A stretch of DNA of 64,000 nt from positions 1,180,470 to 1,244,469 of the forward strand of contig NZ_VCGX01000001.1 in NCBI RefSeq assembly GCF_007671655.1, written 5' to 3'. Shown here in pieces: positions 1-8,154 of the stretch. The position numbers were made by a program, and so were the translations under genes. The notes below the pieces were generated by a model. That model saw only the letters and a program-made list of their open reading frames with translations, did not search any database and was not told the origin of the DNA. Origin of the DNA: Marinobacter piscis. Lineage in GTDB: Bacteria > Pseudomonadota > Gammaproteobacteria > Pseudomonadales > Oleiphilaceae. The number at the start of each line of letters is the position of its first letter. The first letter of the stretch is position 1.

Positions 1-1568
1 CTTTGCATCCGATGCGTTCACGTTACATTTCTAAGGCTGTACAGAAATTACGGGGTAGCCACCGAGAAATCATTGAAGAAATACAGGGCCGGTTGCAGAC
101 CAAGCTGGAAGAGCGGGGCCTGCCGGGCCGGATCATCGGGCGCGAAAAGCACCTGAACAGTATTTATAACAAAATGAAACTCAAGCAGAAGTCGTTCCGT
201 GAAATCATGGACGTGTACGCCTTCCGCATTATTACCGACACAGAAGACGACTGCTACCGCATTCTCGGGGCGGTGCACAGCCTCTATAAACCCATGCCCG
301 GCAGGTTCAAAGATTACATTGCCTTGCCCAAAGCAAACGGCTATCAGTCACTGCATACCACGCTATTCGGTATGCATGTGAATATCGAGATTCAGATCCG
401 TACCGAGGCAATGGAGCATATTGCCAATGACGGCATTGCCGCACACTGGCTGTATAAGAACGAGCCGTCCGATGTTACCAGTGTCAACCAGACACGGGTA
501 GACCGCTGGGTCCGGGGCCTGATGGAAATGCGTGAGCGGGCCGACGATTCTCTGGAGTTTATCGAACATGTAAAATTCGATCTGTTTCCGGATGAAATCT
601 ACGTGTTCACCCCAAGGGGTAAAATCATGGAGTTGCCCAGGGGGGCGACCCCTGTGGATTTCGCCTATGCCATTCACACCGATATCGGTAATGCCACCGT
701 AGCCTGCCGTATTAACCGGAACCTGGGGTCGCTGAGCCGGCCTCTGCAAAGCGGCCAGACGGTCGAAATCATTACCGCACCCGGTGCCCGTCCGAATCCG
801 GCATGGCTCAGTTTTGTGGTCACCGGTAAGGCGCGCAGCAGCATCCGCCATTCCCTGAAGGGCCGGAAACATGCCGAGTCCATGGACCTTGGCCGCGAGC
901 TTCTGAAAAAATCCCTTGTCGGGTTTGGTAAACGCATGTCGGATATCAGCGATGCCCAGAAGCAAGCGGTGGTTACTCACAACCAGGTGAACAGCTTTGA
1001 CGATCTGGTGAGTGAAATCGGTATGGGTAACCGGATGGCTTATCTGGTAGCTCGTCAGCTTGTCACTGGGGCTGAGGGCAGTGAAGCGGATGAGACCACT
1101 GGCGATCTTCAGGGGGGCGGTAATGCGCCGGTCACCATACAGGGCACTGAAGGCATGTTGCTGCATTTTGCAACCTGCTGCATGCCCATTCCGGGTGATC
1201 CTATTGTAGGTGTGATGGACTCGGGCAGCGGCATGACAATTCACTCAGATACCTGCCCCACGTTGCCGGATGATGATCTGGGCCGGTCACGCCTGACCCA
1301 GCTGACCTGGGCAAAAGACATTACCAGTGAGTTCTCTGTAGAGCTGCGGGTAGAAATGGAACGCCAGCGCGGTGTGGTTGCTGAGGTGGCCAATGCTGTC
1401 GCTATGGCAGACGGTAGCATTGAGCGCATCAATGTGGATGAGCAGAACGCCCGTTTTGGTGAGATTACGCTGGTGATCAAAGTGCACGGTCGTAAGCATC
1501 TGGCACGGGTGATGCGCCGGGTGCGTAATATCAAGGTGGTCACTTCGATTAGCCGTGTTAAATACTGA
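1..1568 (+). CDS. spoT: SpoT, bifunctional (p)ppGpp synthetase/hydrolase, 5'-truncated by window edge
   Basis: Makes and degrades the alarmone (p)ppGpp in the cytoplasm. The frame is open to the left edge, so the N-terminal HD hydrolase domain lies outside the window and about 520 residues remain. Visible in order: the RelA/SpoT synthetase domain (YAFRII, then KDYIALPKANGYQSLHT), a TGS domain (DEIYVFTPRGKIMELPRGAT), a Cys-rich segment (ATCCMPIPGD) and a C-terminal ACT domain (VAEVANAVAMADGSIERINV). SpoT is preferred over RelA because a RidA gene follows directly, as it does behind spoT in Pseudomonas; the hydrolase motif that would settle this is not visible. The first visible start-like codon (TTG at 3) is internal and is not the real start. 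Confidence 0.95.
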   Translation, partial: LHPMRSRYISKAVQKLRGSHREIIEEIQGRLQTKLEERGLPGRIIGREKHLNSIYNKMKLKQKSFREIMDVYAFRIITDTEDDCYRILGAVHSLYKPMPGRFKDYIALPKANGYQSLHTTLFGMHVNIEIQIRTEAMEHIANDGIAAHWLYKNEPSDVTSVNQTRVDRWVRGLMEMRERADDSLEFIEHVKFDLFPDEIYVFTPRGKIMELPRGATPVDFAYAIHTDIGNATVACRINRNLGSLSRPLQSGQTVEIITAPGARPNPAWLSFVVTGKARSSIRHSLKGRKHAESMDLGRELLKKSLVGFGKRMSDISDAQKQAVVTHNQVNSFDDLVSEIGMGNRMAYLVARQLVTGAEGSEADETTGDLQGGGNAPVTIQGTEGMLLHFATCCMPIPGDPIVGVMDSGSGMTIHSDTCPTLPDDDLGRSRLTQLTWAKDITSEFSVELRVEMERQRGVVAEVANAVAMADGSIERINVDEQNARFGEITLVIKVHGRKHLARVMRRVRNIKVVTSISRVKY

Positions 1569-1657
1569 TCCGGGCCGGCAGCGCACAAGCCTCTGGTTGA
1601 CAGCCTACGCCTGAAAGAGCCACGATTGCTTCTTTGAACGAGAGGAAGTTTAACGGC

Positions 1658-2044
1658 ATGGCAAACAAATCCGTAATTCAGACTGAGAACGCCCCTCAGG
1701 CAATTGGCCCCTACTCCCAGGCGGTCAAGGCAGGGGATACCGTTTATATCTCTGGCCAGATCCCGCTGGTCCCGGAAACCATGGAGCTGGCGACCGGAGA
1801 CTTTTCCGAAAAAACCCGCCAGGTATTCGATAACCTCCAGGCAGTGTGTGAAGCCGCCGGCGGCGAGCTGAAGGATATTGTTAAGGTCAATATTTACGTA
1901 ACCGACCTGGCGAATTTCTCCGAAGTTAACGACATAATGGCAACCTATTTTCCCGAGCCCTATCCGGCCCGGGCTGCAGTTGAAGTATCAGCTCTGCCCA
2001 AGGGCGTGCCCCTGGAAGTAGAAGCCATCATGGTTCTCAGCTGA
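1658..2044 (+). CDS. ridA: RidA/YjgF family reactive imine deaminase
   Basis: A 128-residue protein of the RidA family, which hydrolyses reactive 2-aminoacrylate-type imines released by PLP enzymes and forms trimers in the cytoplasm. It shows the family N-terminus ([26 protein letters not shown]) and the C-terminal segment with the substrate-binding Arg and Glu ([23 protein letters not shown]). The start is placed at ATG 1658 because a GAGAGGAAG ribosome site lies about 10 nt upstream and the family begins there. A TTG further upstream at 1634 would add eight unsupported residues. It lies 89 nt after spoT on the same strand, the arrangement found in Pseudomonas. Confidence 0.93.
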   Translation: MANKSVIQTENAPQAIGPYSQAVKAGDTVYISGQIPLVPETMELATGDFSEKTRQVFDNLQAVCEAAGGELKDIVKVNIYVTDLANFSEVNDIMATYFPEPYPARAAVEVSALPKGVPLEVEAIMVLS

Positions 2045-2057
2045 AGCTGAACCTGGA

Positions 2058-2930
2058 TCAGGGTTTCAGAGCCCCGATCATTTCACGGTAGCCGATACGA
2101 AAGTCCGGGTACCGGAAGGTAAAGCCGGTTTGCAGCAGCTGCGTATTATCGCAGCGCTTGCTGCCGGCACGCCCGCCTTTTCTGGCATCGGCCACCGGGT
2201 CTGCGCATTCCACCTGCTGGCGGACCCAATCAACCACTTCATCAAGCCTTACCGGCTCGCAGTCGCTTGCCACATAGACATCCTCCAGAGACTCACCCGC
2301 CAGTACCATCCTGTTCAGATAAGCCACAGCTTCCGCCGCATCTTCTTCATGAATACGGTTGCTGTAAGGCGCTGGTGTATCCGGGTTTAAACGCCCGGCG
2401 ATGACCTCTTCCAGAAAACGCTGCCTTGACGGCCCGTAAATGCCGCTGAAACGAACAATCGTAGCCGGGTGGCGACTGTTCAGGGCGGTTTGTTCGCCTG
2501 CCAGAATCTGCTGACCGGTGACTCGTGCCGGCGAGGTGGGGCTGGTTTCATCCACCAGGCTGTCATCATCCTGACCATAAACACTGGTGCTGCTGATAAA
2601 AAACAGCCGTTTGAGTTGCTGGTTGCCCAGTGCATCCAGCAGGTTCGACAGGCCGTTAACATACGCATCCCGGTAGCCCTGCTCGTCGTAACTGGACGGA
2701 GTCAGACAGTAAATGATCGTATCCAGGTCTTTGGGCAGCTTTTCTGCCAACGTCTCCGGGCGGGTCAGGTCTGCGCCTATGCCGGTAATACCTTCAGGTA
2801 CCTTGTCCGGCGAGCGGCGCAGGCCGTAAACCTGTGCGGACGCTGCCAGCTTTAGGGCAATGGCGCCACCGAGTTTGCCGCAACCGGCAACCAGGATTTT
2901 TGGCATGCTATTGCGTTCAGTGATTGCCAT
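2058..2930 (-). CDS. NAD(P)-binding epimerase-like protein (YeeZ-type extended SDR)
   Basis: A 290-residue Rossmann-fold protein. The dinucleotide-binding motif is near the N-terminus (ILVAGCGKLGGAIALKLA), followed by a central STSVYGQD segment resembling the Ser/Tyr catalytic region of sugar-nucleotide epimerases and an RFSGIYGP motif. These place it with YeeZ-like proteins; the substrate is unknown. ATG at 2930 is chosen because AAGGA lies 12 nt upstream. ATG at 2906 (MPKILVAG) is an equally typical family start but lacks a clear ribosome site. It is convergent with ridA and divergent from oxyR, with a short shared promoter region. Confidence 0.82.
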   Translation of the reverse strand: MAITERNSMPKILVAGCGKLGGAIALKLAASAQVYGLRRSPDKVPEGITGIGADLTRPETLAEKLPKDLDTIIYCLTPSSYDEQGYRDAYVNGLSNLLDALGNQQLKRLFFISSTSVYGQDDDSLVDETSPTSPARVTGQQILAGEQTALNSRHPATIVRFSGIYGPSRQRFLEEVIAGRLNPDTPAPYSNRIHEEDAAEAVAYLNRMVLAGESLEDVYVASDCEPVRLDEVVDWVRQQVECADPVADARKGGRAGSKRCDNTQLLQTGFTFRYPDFRIGYREMIGALKP

Positions 2931-3006
2931 AGACAATATCAATCCTTATCCTTTGGTTCATAGATCAGTGAAACTTCGCCCAGCTTCCTTATGACCGGAG
3001 ATCACC

Positions 3007-3966
3007 ATGACTCTTACCGAGTTACGATACGTCGTTATGCTTGCCCGCGAAAGGCATTTTGGCCGAGCGGCCGAACGTTGCCATGTGAGCCAGCCAACCC
3101 TCTCCGTTGCCGTGAAAAAACTGGAAGACGAGCTGGGTATTCCGTTATTCGAACGCAGCAAAAGCAGCATTCAGGTGACCGAAACCGGCCAGCGCATTGT
3201 AGAGCAGGCACAGCGGGTTCTGGATCAGGTAGGCGTTATCCGTGATATGGCTCAGGATGGCAAAAACCAGCTGAGTTCCCCCCTCAAGGTGGGTGCCATT
3301 TATACCATCGGTCCCTATTTGTTTCCGCATCTTCTGCCTGAATTGCGCCGCGCGGCCCCGGAAATGCCCCTGTATATTGAAGAAGGGTACACAGCAAACC
3401 TGCGACAAAAACTACGCCAGTCAGAGCTGGATGCGGTTATTGTGGCCCTGCCGTTTGACGAAGCAGAGGTGCTCACCCTGCCTTTGTACGATGAGCCGTT
3501 TGTGGTACTTCTGCCAGCCGATCACCATCTGGCGCAGAAAAAAGAGGTAACCGGCGAAGAGCTGGCCCGGGAACAGCTACTGTTGCTGGGCCCCGGACAC
3601 TGCTTCCGGGACCAGGTACTTGAGTCCTGTCCGCCGTTGGTGGATGCCATTACCCAGCGTGCCGATACAGACTCGCCCGCATTGGTAACCGAAGGTAGCT
3701 CACTGGAAACCATCCGGCACATGGTGGCTTCCGGGCTTGGTATTACCGTTATTCCACTGTCGGCCGCCACGGCCATGCGGTATCAGGAAGATGTACTGGT
3801 AACCCGACCGTTTGCCTCGCCCGTGCCTTCGCGCACAGTCGCCCTGGCTTGGCGCGTCACCTTTCCGCGACCCAAAGCCATTGATGTTCTCTCACTGGCC
3901 GCCAGTCAGTGCCGGGTTATTGAAAAAGCAAAAGCCGATACACCTGTGACAGCCGACGCTGACTGA
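3007..3966 (+). CDS. oxyR: OxyR, peroxide-sensing LysR-type regulator
   Basis: A 319-residue LysR-family regulator. The N-terminal winged helix-turn-helix (FGRAAERCHVSQPTLSVAVK) binds DNA and the C-terminal periplasmic-binding-protein-like domain senses hydrogen peroxide. The GHCFRDQVLESC segment places cysteines at residues 199 and 208, the exact positions and spacing of the redox pair in E. coli OxyR. This is strong evidence for a real peroxide sensor rather than a generic LysR protein. It ends 8 nt before recG, so the two are probably cotranscribed; oxyR-recG linkage also occurs in Pseudomonas. No start ambiguity: the ATG opens the conserved N-terminus. Confidence 0.96.
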   Translation: MTLTELRYVVMLARERHFGRAAERCHVSQPTLSVAVKKLEDELGIPLFERSKSSIQVTETGQRIVEQAQRVLDQVGVIRDMAQDGKNQLSSPLKVGAIYTIGPYLFPHLLPELRRAAPEMPLYIEEGYTANLRQKLRQSELDAVIVALPFDEAEVLTLPLYDEPFVVLLPADHHLAQKKEVTGEELAREQLLLLGPGHCFRDQVLESCPPLVDAITQRADTDSPALVTEGSSLETIRHMVASGLGITVIPLSAATAMRYQEDVLVTRPFASPVPSRTVALAWRVTFPRPKAIDVLSLAASQCRVIEKAKADTPVTADAD

Positions 3967-3974
3967 GCCGGATT

Positions 3975-6050
3975 ATGGCCTCACTGGACGATATCCCGGT
4001 TACCGAGCTCAAGGGTGTAGGCAACGCGCTGGCGGAAAAGCTGGCGCGGTTGGGTATCGTTTCCATGCAGGACTTGCTGTTTCACCTTCCGCACCGGTAT
4101 GAAGACCGCACCCGTATTGTTCCCATGGGTAATTTGAGAGTGGGGGATGTCGCGGTGGTGGAAGGCGAGGTCATGAAAGCCGACCTGATCATGGGGCGCC
4201 GCCGCAGCCTGCAGGTAACCCTCAAAGACAGCAGTGGGTTTCTGGTGATGCGCTTTTTTCATTTTAATGCGGCCCAGAAGAAGCAGTTGTCGGAAGGCAC
4301 ACGGGTGCGTTGCTTTGGCGAAGTGCGCCCGGGCCGGGCCGGCTACGAGCTGTATCATCCGGAGTATCAGACCAACCCACCCCCCATGCCTACCGGTGAG
4401 CAGGCAACCCTTACTCCGGTGTATCCGCTGACAGAAGGTATTCAGCAGCCCCGGGTACGCCGGTTATGCGAGCAGGCATTGGGGTATCTGCGTCGCCACC
4501 CCATTCGTGACTGGCTGCCGGAAGAGCTGCTGGCAGACTATCAGTTGCCCGGAATTAACGACGCGGTTCAGTTAGTACACGCACCACCGGCCAGTGCGCC
4601 GGTGCAGGCGTTGATGGACGGAGTGCATCCGGCTCAGCAGTGTCTGGTGATGGAAGAGCTGCTGGCACATCAGCTAAGCCTGTTGCAGGTGCGGGAGCAG
4701 ATACAGGCGCGACAGGCACTGCCTTTGTTGCCGACCGGCGATCTGCCCGAACGCTTTCTGGAAGAGCTGCCTTTTGCCCTGACCGGCGCCCAGCGCCAGG
4801 TACTGAGCGAAATCCGCCAGGACCTGAGCCAGCCCCTGCCCATGCTCCGGCTGGTGCAGGGCGATGTGGGTTCCGGCAAAACCGTGGTTGCGGCCCTGGC
4901 GGCACTGCAGGCCATAGGGGCTGGAGCCCAGGTGGCCCTGATGGCGCCAACCGAAATACTCGCCGAGCAGCATTTTGAGAATTTCCGCAACTGGCTCGAA
5001 CCCCTGGGTATCCGGCTGGCCTGGTTGTCCGGAAAAATTAAAGGCAAAGCCCGTAAAGAGGCGCTGGAAGCGGTGCACTCAGGTGCCGTCAGCGTTGTGA
5101 TCGGCACCCATGCGCTGTTCCAGGACGATGTGCAGTTCAGCCGGCTGGCACTGGTGATTGTGGATGAACAGCACCGGTTTGGCGTACACCAGCGCCTGGC
5201 TTTGCGGGAGAAGGGCGTGGGCGGCACCCTGGCACCGCACCAACTGATCATGACGGCCACCCCAATTCCGCGTACTCTGGCCATGAGTGCCTATGCGGAT
5301 CTGGATACGTCGGTTATTGATGAACTGCCCCCGGGACGTAAACCGGTGGAGACCATCGTCATTCCCGACAGCCGCCGGGATGATGTCATCGAGCGCGTGC
5401 GCAGTGCCTGCGCGGACGGGCGCCAGGCCTACTGGGTGTGCACGCTCATAGAAGAATCAGAAGCCCTGCAGTGCCAGGCTGCGGAAGTGACCGCACAGGA
5501 GCTGACAGAACGGCTGCCGGATCTGAAGGTGGGCCTGGTGCACGGGCGGCTTAAATCGGCAGAAAAAGCCGACATCATGAACCGCTTCAAAAACGGCGAG
5601 CTGGACTTGCTGGTGGCCACCACCGTGATTGAAGTGGGGGTAGATGTGCCCAATGCCTCGTTGATCATTATTGAAAACCCTGAGCGCCTGGGCCTGGCCC
5701 AGCTGCATCAACTTCGTGGCCGGGTAGGGCGGGGCGAGCAGGCCAGTTTCTGCGTGCTACTGTATCATCCGCCCCTGTCTGCCAACGGCAAGGCCCGCCT
5801 CCAGGCCCTGCGGGACAGCCAGGACGGGTTTGTGATTGCCGAAAAAGACCTGGAAATACGCGGCCCGGGGGAAGTGCTGGGCACCCGCCAGACAGGTATG
5901 ATGCAGTTTCGTCTGGCCGATTTTGAGCGCGATAAAGGCTGGATAGAGCCTGTCCGGACAATGGCGCCGGGGCTGATGCAACAGCCGCAGTTGGTGCAAG
6001 CTTTGATCCGGCGCTGGCTGGGGGAGAAAATACGTTATGGCGATGTGTAG
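3975..6050 (+). CDS. recG: RecG, ATP-dependent DNA branch-migration helicase
   Basis: A 691-residue superfamily 2 helicase that regresses stalled replication forks and migrates Holliday junctions. The N-terminal wedge/OB domain begins after a helix-hairpin-like segment (LKGVGNALAEKLARLGI). Then come Walker A (GDVGSGKT), the DEQH box (VDEQHRFG), motif III (TATPIPRTLA), and the helicase C motifs TTVIEVGVDVPNA and LRGRVGRG. Length matches the family. It starts 8 nt after the oxyR stop with GAGCCGG upstream, suggesting one transcript and linking peroxide sensing to fork repair. Confidence 0.97.
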   Translation: MASLDDIPVTELKGVGNALAEKLARLGIVSMQDLLFHLPHRYEDRTRIVPMGNLRVGDVAVVEGEVMKADLIMGRRRSLQVTLKDSSGFLVMRFFHFNAAQKKQLSEGTRVRCFGEVRPGRAGYELYHPEYQTNPPPMPTGEQATLTPVYPLTEGIQQPRVRRLCEQALGYLRRHPIRDWLPEELLADYQLPGINDAVQLVHAPPASAPVQALMDGVHPAQQCLVMEELLAHQLSLLQVREQIQARQALPLLPTGDLPERFLEELPFALTGAQRQVLSEIRQDLSQPLPMLRLVQGDVGSGKTVVAALAALQAIGAGAQVALMAPTEILAEQHFENFRNWLEPLGIRLAWLSGKIKGKARKEALEAVHSGAVSVVIGTHALFQDDVQFSRLALVIVDEQHRFGVHQRLALREKGVGGTLAPHQLIMTATPIPRTLAMSAYADLDTSVIDELPPGRKPVETIVIPDSRRDDVIERVRSACADGRQAYWVCTLIEESEALQCQAAEVTAQELTERLPDLKVGLVHGRLKSAEKADIMNRFKNGELDLLVATTVIEVGVDVPNASLIIIENPERLGLAQLHQLRGRVGRGEQASFCVLLYHPPLSANGKARLQALRDSQDGFVIAEKDLEIRGPGEVLGTRQTGMMQFRLADFERDKGWIEPVRTMAPGLMQQPQLVQALIRRWLGEKIRYGDV

Positions 6051-6181
6051 CTTTTAAACCGAATACGGTCAGTTCGGGAAATGGTTTCATATCAATTTAT
6101 TCTGCTGCCTTCAGATTTATACTGGGGTTTCCTTGGCAGACTTGTGGTTAAATGGCAAGCCGCTATTAACGGGAGAGCACT

Positions 6182-7546
6182 ATGGAACTACCTGTCGCGG
6201 TTCAGCAGGCGCTGGGCGATGTGGCTAAAGGGGTCTCCTTAAGAGACCTGGGTCAGGCGGGCAGGCAGGAACTGTTACGCATGGTTCTGCTGAGTGATGG
6301 CCAGGAAAAGCTGCAGGTTATTTGCCGTAAGGCGGATGTTGTAGATCTGGAGCAATTGAACGAGCACTTTGATCGGGATTTTGAGCTGATGAAGCCCGCG
6401 GAGCAGGTGCTGGTAAAAGATCGCACAGGATTGCGGGAGCTGCCAGCGTTACCGTCTCTCACTGGCTGGCCCGCTGTTGTAGACCCCCGGGTCGATGCCT
6501 TGCCCTTTGTTGCTCTGGAGCTGGAGGAGCAGCGTCTGGCTATGGTCATGCCGGTGGATGATTTTCGTGAGTTGACTTCCCACGCGCAGCGACGGTCTTT
6601 TACCATTCCCGAGGAAAATGTCAGTGTAAACCTGAATAACCCGGGCGATGATCGGAAGCAGTTGAATTCATCCCTTCGGAAATTTACCCGCCTGCGTATT
6701 CAGCAGCGCCTGGAGGATACGCTGGAAGTGCCTCCCTTGTCGGAAACCGCCGAGCGCATTATTCAGCTAAGGGTCAACCCGAATGCGGTTATGGCAGATC
6801 TGGTGGATATTGTAGAAAGTGACCCGCCGCTGGCCGCACAGGTGGTCAGTTGGGCCTCTTCCTCTTTTTACGCAGCAGCAGGGGACGTGCGCTCGGTATA
6901 CGATGCCATCTCCAGAGTGCTGGGTTTTGATATGGTAATGAACCTGGCGATGGGGCTGGCACTGGGACGCGCCATTAAATTGCCAAAGCACCATCCCTAC
7001 GGCTATGTCAGTTATTGGCAGCAAGCAATCTGGCAGGCGCACGCAACCGGTATTCTGACAAGCATGATGCCGCCGCTCGAACGACCCGCATTCGGGCTGG
7101 CCTATCTGGGGGGGCTGCTGCATAACTTTGGGTATCTTCTTTTAGCCCATGTATTTCCACCACACTTCAGGCTGCTGTGCCGGTCCCTTGAGGTTAACCC
7201 GGATATTGACTCCGCGGTTATCGAACAGCACCTTCTGGGAATTACCCGGGAGCAGATAGCCGCTCAGCTGTTGGAAAGCTGGGGCATGCCAGAAGAGGTA
7301 GTTCAGGCTGTCCGATACCAGAAGCAACCTGGGTATCAGGGGGCTCTCAACGTGTACCCAAAGCTGTTATGGCTCAGCCGCCAGTTGCTGATTGCTCGAG
7401 GTGTAAAGTTGGGCGCAAATGAGGTTGTAGGGCAGAAAATTTATGACGAACTGAGCCTGAACCGCGCTAAGGTTGAAGACACGTTTGATAAGCTGGTGGC
7501 CAACGAAGACGGGATTATGGCTATTGCTGGCCTTATGGCTCAATAA
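6182..7546 (+). CDS. HDOD-domain protein with N-terminal YbaK-like domain
   Basis: A 454-residue signalling protein. Residues about 1-130 resemble the YbaK/ProX aminoacyl-tRNA-associated fold (WPAVVDPRVDALPFVALE), and the C-terminal half is an HDOD domain (SETAERIIQLRVNPNAVMAD..VESDPPLAAQVVSWA..AISRVLGFDMVMNLA). HDOD proteins adopt an HD-like fold without reliable phosphodiesterase residues and usually act as regulators. An HDOD gene after recG also occurs in Pseudomonas. Start: GGGAG lies 7 nt before the ATG. Exact partner and role unknown. Confidence 0.8.
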   Translation: MELPVAVQQALGDVAKGVSLRDLGQAGRQELLRMVLLSDGQEKLQVICRKADVVDLEQLNEHFDRDFELMKPAEQVLVKDRTGLRELPALPSLTGWPAVVDPRVDALPFVALELEEQRLAMVMPVDDFRELTSHAQRRSFTIPEENVSVNLNNPGDDRKQLNSSLRKFTRLRIQQRLEDTLEVPPLSETAERIIQLRVNPNAVMADLVDIVESDPPLAAQVVSWASSSFYAAAGDVRSVYDAISRVLGFDMVMNLAMGLALGRAIKLPKHHPYGYVSYWQQAIWQAHATGILTSMMPPLERPAFGLAYLGGLLHNFGYLLLAHVFPPHFRLLCRSLEVNPDIDSAVIEQHLLGITREQIAAQLLESWGMPEEVVQAVRYQKQPGYQGALNVYPKLLWLSRQLLIARGVKLGANEVVGQKIYDELSLNRAKVEDTFDKLVANEDGIMAIAGLMAQ

Positions 7547-7558
7547 CCCGGTTCTGGC

Positions 7559-8014
7559 TCAAAAAACGTGATGGCGGATGGCTGTAGCCGCACGGCGAAT
7601 TTCATCCGCATAACGTCTTTCAACCTCAAACCGCTCCTTGTCCATTTTCTCAACAAACCGGGTTTCCGTATCCTGCCGGGCCTGGTGGGTGGGCATATGA
7701 CGGATCTGTTCATACACCACCATAAACACCTCAAAGGGTGGCTTTTCCATGAGCTCGGGTGCGACATGGTCCAGCAACCCTTTAATGCGCAGACACCCCT
7801 CCGAGTACTCCACCTGGTCTTCCTCGATGGCCATCGCAATCACGCGAATACTTTCGATCATATCCTGACGCCGCTTGGCCTGAAAGGCTTCGGCCTTTTG
7901 CTGGCGCCGGCGCCCTTCAGCCAGCAAAACCGCCTGCCGCCGGATAAACACAAGCAACGCAATAATGGCGATAGTACCGGCAATAATCAGGCTCCACTGT
8001 AGCCATGGGGGCAT
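7559..8014 (-). CDS. Small membrane-anchored DUF2489-type protein
   Basis: A 151-residue protein with one N-terminal membrane helix (SLIIAGTIAIIALLVFI), a charged Arg/Lys-rich coiled segment (residues about 30-50) and a cytoplasmic helical domain (SIRVIAMAIEEDQVEYSEGCLRIKGLL..MPTHQARQDTETRFVEKM). This matches my recollection of the DUF2489 family of gammaproteobacteria; function unknown. It is convergent with the HDOD gene (12 nt apart) and is probably monocistronic. The ATG at 8014 is preceded by AGGGAGAT on the coding strand. Confidence 0.75.
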   Translation of the reverse strand: MPPWLQWSLIIAGTIAIIALLVFIRRQAVLLAEGRRRQQKAEAFQAKRRQDMIESIRVIAMAIEEDQVEYSEGCLRIKGLLDHVAPELMEKPPFEVFMVVYEQIRHMPTHQARQDTETRFVEKMDKERFEVERRYADEIRRAATAIRHHVF

Positions 8015-8102
8015 GTTGATCTCCCTGTTTCAGTCAGGCGGGTTGATAAGAAGCGAGATTATCAGGAAATTGGCAGTGGTGCGAAAGTAGTGGAGGCCAG
8101 AC

Positions 8103-8130
8103 AATAAAAAGGCCAGCCCGAAGGCTGGCC
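8103..8130 (-). terminator. Rho-independent terminator of the Ig-like lipoprotein operon
   Basis: Perfect 8-bp stem GGCCAGCC/GGCTGGCC with a 4-nt loop (8111-8130), followed on the minus strand by TTTTTATT. It sits 24 nt beyond the stop of the lipoprotein gene. Confidence 0.9.
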
Positions 8131-8154
8131 AGAGTGGGGTAAGACCGGCTTACA